From Nostocaceae cyanobacterium CSSed10_463m (GTDB lineage Bacteria > Cyanobacteriota > Cyanobacteriia > Cyanobacteriales > Nostocaceae), in the NCBI GenBank assembly GCA_003556955.1, contig PWQB01000803.1, positions 1 to 8,617 on the forward strand: a stretch of DNA of 8,617 nucleotides, given 5' to 3'. This document shows positions 1-4,067 of this stretch, one piece after another. The translations under genes and the position numbers were made by a program. The notes under the pieces are model-generated. The model searched no databases and was not told the origin of the DNA. It was given only the letters and a program-made list of their open reading frames with translations. Position 1 is the first letter of the stretch, and each line of letters opens with the position of its first letter.

Positions 1-54
1 GCGGGGTTGGGGGCGGGGTGAGATATTTGTGATAATCGTAACTAATTAAACTTA

Positions 55-68
55 TATAGGACTTACGC
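55..68 (+). repeat. Fragment of a dispersed cyanobacterial repeat (TATAGGACTTACGC)
   Basis: TATAGGACTTACGC matches, from memory, the start of a very common Nostoc dispersed repeat. TATAGGACT recurs at 6878-6886 and a related inverted form (GGATTCCTATA) lies at 7059-7069. It sits upstream of the promoter at 131-159 and has no visible coding role. Confidence 0.4.
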
Positions 69-130
69 TAACTGATAAAAACCCTTTTAATTAGGAATTA
101 GTAATTATTTAATGACCAGCAATTAGGATG

Positions 131-159
131 TTGCCATACTAGAACGTTTGTACTATAAT
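131..159 (+). promoter_or_regulatory. Sigma-70-type promoter of the 107-aa/123-aa gene pair
   Basis: TTGCCA at 131-136 and a perfect TATAAT at 154-159 are separated by exactly 17 bases, close to the consensus housekeeping promoter. Transcription would start near 166, leaving a leader of about 18 nt before the GTG at 184, or about 57 nt before the ATG at 223. The spacer holds a 16-bp palindrome (140-155, listed separately), so a repressor bound there would block RNA polymerase. Confidence 0.7.
140..155. promoter_or_regulatory. Putative LexA-like (SOS) operator inside the promoter
   Basis: TAGAACGTTTGTACTA is an inverted repeat TAGWAC-N4-GTWCTA with one asymmetric base pair between the half-sites. 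Read on the minus strand it contains AGTACAAACGTTCT, which fits 13 of 14 positions of the Anabaena LexA consensus as I recall it (RGTACNNNDGTWCB; the C at the D position deviates). It lies between the -35 and -10 boxes and overlaps the first two bases of the -10, a typical repressor position. Regulation by LexA is inferred from sequence only. Confidence 0.5.
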
Positions 160-183
160 AGGGTATAGCGCTCACAAAGCCGA

Positions 184-507
184 GTGAAGAACAAAACCGC
201 TCTGCCAAAGAGTTCACCCAAGATGGATGTAAGAGTTAGTCCCATGATGAAGCATTATATTCTCAACCTCAATCCGACTGCCAAGCATGAATGGGATCGG
301 TGTATTTTACGTGACCCACTGACTGCGAAACGCCCGGATATTGCTAAGTTAATCGCTGAAGCTGTTGGTACTGACTCTGGTAGTTTTTTAGTGAGTGTAA
401 ATATTGAAGTCCAAGTTTTAGAACAAGCGGCTGCACCTCCATCTGAACAACTTTCGCTGCCATTTGCAGAATTAAATATCCCATCACAACTACGAGAAGT
501 AGCGTAA
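184..507 (+). CDS. Small hypothetical protein, 107 aa, possibly SOS-regulated
   Basis: I do not recognise this family. The product is soluble, with no signal peptide or membrane segment. It has a basic N-terminus, a central segment around residues 22-60 (HYILNLNPTAKHEWDRC, then a helix-like stretch RPDIAKLIAEAV), a beta-like segment (SFLVSVNIEVQVLE) and a polar tail. The frame opens at a stop at 166-168, almost at the predicted transcription start, and GTG at 184 is the first start. ATG at 223 (residue 14) or the double ATG at 241-246 are credible alternatives, since none has a clear Shine-Dalgarno. The gene lies directly behind a strong promoter carrying a LexA-like palindrome, with the 123-aa gene 78 bp downstream on the same strand and probably co-transcribed. 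A role in DNA-damage response would rest only on that operator. Confidence 0.65.
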   Translation: MKNKTALPKSSPKMDVRVSPMMKHYILNLNPTAKHEWDRCILRDPLTAKRPDIAKLIAEAVGTDSGSFLVSVNIEVQVLEQAAAPPSEQLSLPFAELNIPSQLREVA

Positions 508-540
508 GAAAATAGGCAAAGGTGCAGGGTTCTTCTCTCT

Positions 541-577
541 CAGCACTCTTGTTTCTCAGCACTCAGCACTCAGCACT
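541..577 (+). repeat. Heptanucleotide tandem repeat CAGCACT
   Basis: CAGCACT occurs at 541-547, 557-563, 564-570 and 571-577, the last three in perfect tandem. This is a short tandemly repeated repetitive (STRR) sequence of the kind typical of heterocystous cyanobacteria. It fills most of the 78-bp gap between the two small genes and ends 8 bases before the ATG at 586, so it forms the leader of the downstream gene in place of a recognisable ribosome binding site. Confidence 0.85.
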
Positions 578-585
578 ATTTAACA

Positions 586-957
586 ATGGAAGAACTAAGT
601 AATTATCCCACTGCGATCGCCCAAGCTGCCCAACGGGTGAATGAAATAGATTCTCAGTTGATGGCTGTACAGCAGCAGATTGACCGATTTGAAGGTAATG
701 CGGATCGTGCTGCTGCATTTGATCTAGACTTGAAAAACGATGCCCAACGTAAAGCCCGGCGTTTTGAAGTCTTGCTCGTGAATCCAGAATATCAAAAAGC
801 TATAGATACTCAGATACGGTTATCTGGAGAAAAAGCCAATGCGATCGCGCAGTTAGAATATCTGCGTAACCAGTTCAGTGTGGCTAAACTATCAGCTAGA
901 TTAGCGATCGCGCATCAACTCACTGATTTTGAATCTCGTGAATTAGTCGGCTTGTAG
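586..957 (+). CDS. Small helical/coiled-coil hypothetical protein, 123 aa
   Basis: The family is not recognised. The sequence is almost entirely helix-forming, rich in Ala, Gln, Glu, Arg and Leu. A heptad-like stretch spans about residues 10-40 (VNEIDSQLMAVQQQIDRFE), followed by a basic segment (NDAQRKARRFEVLL) and a second helix around residues 66-110. It has no membrane segment or Cys/His metal site. The short, charged antiparallel coiled-coil look suggests an oligomeric or adaptor protein, but no function can be assigned. The ATG at 586 lacks a Shine-Dalgarno and follows a CAGCACT repeat array. Three HIP1 sites (613, 841, 904) support genuine host coding sequence. It is likely co-transcribed with the 107-aa gene from the promoter at 131-159. 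Its last 43 bases overlap, on the opposite strand, the end of the convergent glycosyltransferase gene. Confidence 0.7.
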   Translation: MEELSNYPTAIAQAAQRVNEIDSQLMAVQQQIDRFEGNADRAAAFDLDLKNDAQRKARRFEVLLVNPEYQKAIDTQIRLSGEKANAIAQLEYLRNQFSVAKLSARLAIAHQLTDFESRELVGL

Positions 958-2120
958 TCACCTGATAACTGATAACTGTTCACTGATAACTGATTTAATA
1001 GTTGAGCAATTTGCTGATTAATCGCCACTATATCAAAACGTTGAGATGCGATCGCTTGACTACGATGGGCTATACTTGCAGTCATTTCTGTTTCTGCAAC
1101 ACAAGTATTAATCACCTGTGCCAACTCCTGACTATCTCCTGGTGTCACCAGAAAACCATTAACACCATGTTCCACTAATTCTATTGCACCCCCAGCTTTG
1201 GCGGCTACCACTGGCTTACCGCATAGCATCGCCTCAACAATCACTCTGCCAAAGGGTTCTGGGGCGGTGGAGGTATGTGCTACCAAGTTACAAGCTGCCA
1301 TTAACTGGGGAACATTTGCCCGAAATCCTAAAAATTTCACCCGGTTTTCTAATTTTAACTGTGCAACTTGTTCATGTAGTTGCTGCACATAATTTTGTTC
1401 ACCAAACAGGGCATCACCAACTAAAATCACTGTCACTTCTGGCGGACATTCAGATAAAGCATCAATTAAAATATGTTGCCCTTTCCAAGGTGCAAGTCGG
1501 CTGAAGTGTCCAACTACAAATTTTCCTTCTAGTCCTAAATCTTGCTGTAATTTTTCAACTTCAGATGCAGATGTTTGATAATTTTGACAATCAAACCCAT
1601 TATAAACAATTTCTGTGAGTTTTGGGTTGCCCCCTGCTTGGATAAAAGCTGTGTGACTAGCTTGAGAGTTAGCAATTACTAACGAGGCAAAATTATTGGC
1701 TAAAGTAACGGCAACTCGCAGGTTATTGGGGCTAAAGTGTTCTAAAGAAAGAATATCATGTAAATGATAAACCAAAGGACGACGGGCTAAAAAGCTAGCC
1801 AGTGCGCCAATCACTAAGGCTTTTTGGGTGTTGGCGTAGATGACATCATATTTTTTAGCTATTTTTACTACCTTGGCTAAGAGTGGGGCAAGTTGTCCCA
1901 AACTCCCTAAAGATTGGATAAAATTGCTGTGTTTGCGAACTTCGATTGGTTGTGTTGCCAATACTTCAACGGGGATATGATGCTGCTGTAGTAACTTTCT
2001 AAAATCACCATCGGCAAACAAGCCTACCAAAGCGCGATCGCCATAAGGTTTAGCAATATCTATTAAACAAAGTTCTGCACCACCAGGTTTGCCACTTTGG
2101 TCTAAGAACAAAATTTTCAT
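915..2120 (-). CDS. GT4-family glycosyltransferase, 401 aa, with repeat-encoded C-terminal tail
   Basis: This is a GT-B-fold retaining glycosyltransferase, expected to move a sugar from a nucleotide-sugar to a polysaccharide or lipid acceptor at the cytoplasmic membrane face. Visible features are the N-terminal strand KILFLDQ with glycine loop GGAE (13-16), HLHD (119-122), VYNG (172-175), the donor-site segment RLAPWKG (Arg208, Lys213), VILVGDA (231-237) and the EX7E motif EPFGRVIVE (Glu288, Glu296). I chose ATG 2120 because MKILFLDQSGKPGGAE is a typical GT4 start. An upstream in-frame TTG at 2150 would add ten residues but has no ribosome site. The gene starts 50 bp after the other minus-strand glycosyltransferase ends, so the two probably form an operon. 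Residues 376-387 are encoded by the CTGATAA repeat, and the tail continues to 401 in DNA antisense to the 123-aa gene. Acceptor and donor are unknown. Confidence 0.92.
   Translation of the reverse strand: MKILFLDQSGKPGGAELCLIDIAKPYGDRALVGLFADGDFRKLLQQHHIPVEVLATQPIEVRKHSNFIQSLGSLGQLAPLLAKVVKIAKKYDVIYANTQKALVIGALASFLARRPLVYHLHDILSLEHFSPNNLRVAVTLANNFASLVIANSQASHTAFIQAGGNPKLTEIVYNGFDCQNYQTSASEVEKLQQDLGLEGKFVVGHFSRLAPWKGQHILIDALSECPPEVTVILVGDALFGEQNYVQQLHEQVAQLKLENRVKFLGFRANVPQLMAACNLVAHTSTAPEPFGRVIVEAMLCGKPVVAAKAGGAIELVEHGVNGFLVTPGDSQELAQVINTCVAETEMTASIAHRSQAIASQRFDIVAINQQIAQLLNQLSVNSYQLSGDYKPTNSRDSKSVS
962..996. repeat. Heptanucleotide tandem repeat CTGATAA within the glycosyltransferase 3' end
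   Basis: There are five consecutive 7-bp units: CTGATAA (962-968), CTGATAA (969-975), CTGTTCA (976-982), CTGATAA (983-989) and CTGATTT (990-996). It is an STRR-type cyanobacterial repeat. It begins 4 bp after the stop of the plus-strand 123-aa gene and lies inside the minus-strand glycosyltransferase frame, where it is read as part of the C-terminal tail (NQLSVNSYQLSG). Confidence 0.85.
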
Positions 2121-2170
2121 ATATGATAATTTCTGGGGTGTAATTTGCAATCAATTATTGAGTAATAACA

Positions 2171-3340
2171 TCAAGCTAAGAGAACTTGCCGCACTTGCTG
2201 AGTAATTTGTTGCCAATCAAAATTATTAACTGCATACTCACGACAGGCTTGACGTGAAGGAATTGATAACTTACCTAAAAGTATTTGTGCTAATTTTTCA
2301 GCAATAGCTGGGGCTTCGGCAGAATCAGTAATTAACTCTGGTGAAAATGGGGATAAAATTTCTGGCATTCCCCCAATTGGTGTACAGATAACTGGTGTAC
2401 CACAAGCTAAAGATTCCACAACGGCTAATCCAAACCCTTCAAAAGATTGGCTAGGCATGACTGTTAATTCCGCCCCTTGGTAAGCTAGGGGTAATTGTGA
2501 CTCAGGTAGAAACCCTAAAAATTTTACGTTGTCTTCTAAGCCTAATTCTTGCACCTGTTGTTGTAGTGTAGCTTGTAGGTGACCAGTACCTGCAATCGCT
2601 AGCCAAATATCTGGAACTTGTGGCTTAATGATAACCAACGCCTGTAGTAATTTGTCAATCCCAACTCGCTGTACTAAGCGGCGGGATGTAAATAATATGC
2701 GGCGATTTTCCGGCCAGCCTAGCTTTTCTCGTGCAACTTGGCGTGATAATTGGGCTTGAAACCAATTAACATTCACTCCCCCAGGAATAATATGTATTTT
2801 CTCCCAAGGTATTTGATATTGTTGATGTAAAATATTACCGAATGCTTTGCTAAGAACAATAAAGCGATCGCAACGATTATAAGTGCTTTGTTCTATTAGC
2901 CGTCGCTTGAGAAAAAGATTCAATTGATTACTAACTGTTTCTTGCTGACTTTCAGCAGCCCAAGGGCCATGAAAGTTAAAAGTTACGGGTATACCTTTGG
3001 GCAGAAGATCCAAAAGTGGAAAGCTGTATAGTGCAAAATGCAGATTAATGGCATCTGGTTTGCTGTGTCGTGTTGTTTTAAATTTATGCCGAATCGATGC
3101 TAGTCGTTGCCAAATTACCTGATTTGGATCAGCCAAATTAGTCAGCTTCATTGGTAAATTTACTTCAGTTTCAGGTAAACCAACTCCACAGAGTTCTATG
3201 TGGTCTTCATTGGCTGCTAACCTATGGGTAAGTTCATAAATATACCTTTCTAATCCGCCGGGACTTTTAGGAAACCAGCCTATTCCCAGTGTGAGAATAG
3301 ATGCAGATTTTGAATCAAATTTTGCTGTTTTACCTTCCAC
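2171..3340 (-). CDS. GT4-family glycosyltransferase, 389 aa
   Basis: A GT-B-fold glycosyltransferase of full typical length, probably acting in surface polysaccharide or glycoconjugate assembly in the cytoplasm. Residues 14-31 form the first strand and glycine loop (ILTLGIGWFPKSPGGLE), followed by NFHGPW (122-127), PGGVN (186-190), the donor-binding segment SRRLVQRVGIDK (Arg220/221, Lys230), AIAGTGH (248-254) and the EX7E motif EGFGLAVVE (Glu301, Glu309) with CGTPVI behind it. The start is GTG at 3340. A stop codon directly precedes it, so no earlier in-frame start exists, and a strong ribosome site AGGAG lies 8 nt upstream. It is the promoter-proximal gene of the minus-strand pair with the 401-aa glycosyltransferase, 50 bp away. 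An HIP1 site lies at 2864-2871. Substrates cannot be read from sequence. Confidence 0.93.
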   Translation of the reverse strand: MEGKTAKFDSKSASILTLGIGWFPKSPGGLERYIYELTHRLAANEDHIELCGVGLPETEVNLPMKLTNLADPNQVIWQRLASIRHKFKTTRHSKPDAINLHFALYSFPLLDLLPKGIPVTFNFHGPWAAESQQETVSNQLNLFLKRRLIEQSTYNRCDRFIVLSKAFGNILHQQYQIPWEKIHIIPGGVNVNWFQAQLSRQVAREKLGWPENRRILFTSRRLVQRVGIDKLLQALVIIKPQVPDIWLAIAGTGHLQATLQQQVQELGLEDNVKFLGFLPESQLPLAYQGAELTVMPSQSFEGFGLAVVESLACGTPVICTPIGGMPEILSPFSPELITDSAEAPAIAEKLAQILLGKLSIPSRQACREYAVNNFDWQQITQQVRQVLLA

Positions 3341-3348
3341 TTACTTAG

Positions 3349-3353
3349 CTCCT
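3349..3353 (-). promoter_or_regulatory. Ribosome binding site fixing the GTG start at 3340
   Basis: On the minus strand AGGAG is followed by 8 nt (CTAAGTAA) and then GTG. It is the best Shine-Dalgarno in the window and lies between the end of the doubtful 74-aa ORF and the glycosyltransferase. With the immediately upstream in-frame TAA it makes GTG 3340 the only reasonable start. Confidence 0.75.
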
Positions 3354-3358
3354 ATAAT

Positions 3359-3583
3359 TTATTGAGCAGAGATATGTTCACTTTCATACCAAGCCCAACC
3401 ACTGATTTTTAAAGTCATCCGTAAATTAATTGATGATGCTAATACTTTTATCCTCCTATTAGCTAGAGAATCAGTAATATTCAAGCTGGAATCTGTAAAT
3501 ATTTTTCCAATAAATAATTCACAAACTGTTTTTATACTTTTAAAATTAGTTAAATTAGTTCCAAATGAACCTGTTTTAACCAT
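3359..3583 (-). CDS. Doubtful 74-aa ORF upstream of the glycosyltransferase pair
   Basis: An ATG-started frame of 74 codons ends 18 bp before the GTG start of the 389-aa glycosyltransferase, on the same strand. The product resembles no family I know. It is mixed polar, with an aromatic patch near the end (ISGWAWYESEH), and has no membrane segment or obvious motif. There is no Shine-Dalgarno upstream of the ATG and the DNA is as AT-rich as the intergenic region. It could be a small real protein translated with the glycosyltransferases, a decayed remnant of a larger gene, or chance. Confidence 0.25.
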   Translation of the reverse strand: MVKTGSFGTNLTNFKSIKTVCELFIGKIFTDSSLNITDSLANRRIKVLASSINLRMTLKISGWAWYESEHISAQ

Positions 3584-3905
3584 TTGTATTAATATTTACA
3601 AAAACCTGTTATAGAGAGCAATGCTAATACATTAAATTAATTACAAGTGGAAATGATTGTTATCAAATAAAAATTTTGTGTGGTTTTTATAAATTTTTGA
3701 TGAACATTCAAAATTCACTCAAGATTGTTTGTTAGTAAATGTGTATGTAGTAAGAAACTTGCCCAATATAAAAGGTGAAACTAGGCGCAGATCAATATAA
3801 CAGTCTTCACGAAAGCAAGAATCTCCAATCAACAAGAGAATATTGCCTGATTGTTGATATTTGAGTTTGACTGAAAGCTGGAATTTATACACATTTACCG
3901 AGAAA

Positions 3906-3933
3906 TTTTAGATTTTAGATTTTAGATTTTGGA
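3906..3933 (+). repeat. Heptanucleotide tandem repeat TTTTAGA
   Basis: Three perfect TTTTAGA units (3906-3912, 3913-3919, 3920-3926) are followed by a variant TTTTGGA (3927-3933). This is an STRR-type repeat typical of Nostoc-like genomes, about 135 bp upstream of the propeller gene start. Its last unit forms the left arm of the inverted repeat 3925-3987. Confidence 0.85.
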
Positions 3934-3987
3934 TTGGGAATTTACGGTACAAGCCCCGCTCCTTCAGGGCGGAATCAATCCAAAATC
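3925..3987. repeat. Inverted repeat enclosing a GC-rich mini-hairpin
   Basis: GATTTTGGATTG (3925-3936) and CAATCCAAAATC (3976-3987) are perfect 12-bp inverted arms separated by 39 bp. The enclosed segment is conspicuously GC-rich and contains GCCC-N10-GGGC. The outer bases resemble a folded, possibly mobile small repeat (MITE-like), or a hairpin in the leader of the propeller mRNA. No run of T follows, so it is not an ordinary terminator. A related ATCCAAAAT recurs at 4020-4028. Confidence 0.6.
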
Positions 3988-3990
3988 CTT

Positions 3991-4016
3991 GCGGCACTGC
4001 ATACGCTTCGCTAACG
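3991..4016 (+). repeat. Dispersed repeat fragment (GCACTGCATACGCTTCGCTAACG)
   Basis: This short GC-rich stretch, ACTGCATACGCTTCGCTAAC at its core, stands out in an AT-rich intergenic region. From memory it looks like a common dispersed element of Nostoc genomes. It lies about 50 bp before the propeller gene start. Identification is by recall, not by a copy inside the window. Confidence 0.4.
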
Positions 4017-4067
4017 TAAATCCAAAATTGATTGACTTAATGCCATTGATGATCACGGCTGAAAACA

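Larger units (their letters stand above)
3584..4067. other. Intergenic region between divergent units, AT-rich with a repeat cluster at its right end
   Basis: The left part (about 3584-3780) is very AT-rich and should hold the promoters of the minus-strand glycosyltransferases and of the plus-strand propeller gene. I see no box pair good enough to call, only a lone TATAAA at 3767-3772 with no convincing -35. A weak stem (8-bp arms 3828-3835 and 3851-3858) has no U-run. The right part (3906-4034) is repeat DNA, listed separately. No coding frame is credible. Confidence 0.7.

Noticed and set aside
3..18. G-quadruplex or STRR at the window's left edge (three runs of 4-5 G)
   Set aside because: Only three G-runs are visible and the sequence is cut at base 1, so neither structure can be established.
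344..562. Minus-strand 72-codon frame with a hydrophobic stretch
   Set aside because: It lies opposite the 107-aa gene and its repeat-bearing downstream gap, has no promoter or ribosome site, and its composition is explained as antisense shadow.
1184..1504. Plus-strand frames inside the glycosyltransferase
   Set aside because: The opposite strand carries a complete GT4 fold with EX7E through this region, so these are shadows.
2121..2150. Upstream TTG start adding ten residues to the 401-aa glycosyltransferase
   Set aside because: No ribosome site precedes TTG 2150, and the GT4 family normally begins directly with the first strand, which starts at ATG 2120.
3941..3987. Right end of an IS200/IS605 (TnpB) element, suggested by the GCCCCGC...GGGCGG hairpin
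   Set aside because: There is no tnpA or tnpB frame nearby, the hairpin stem is short, and the resemblance rests on memory only. It is kept as a generic inverted repeat.
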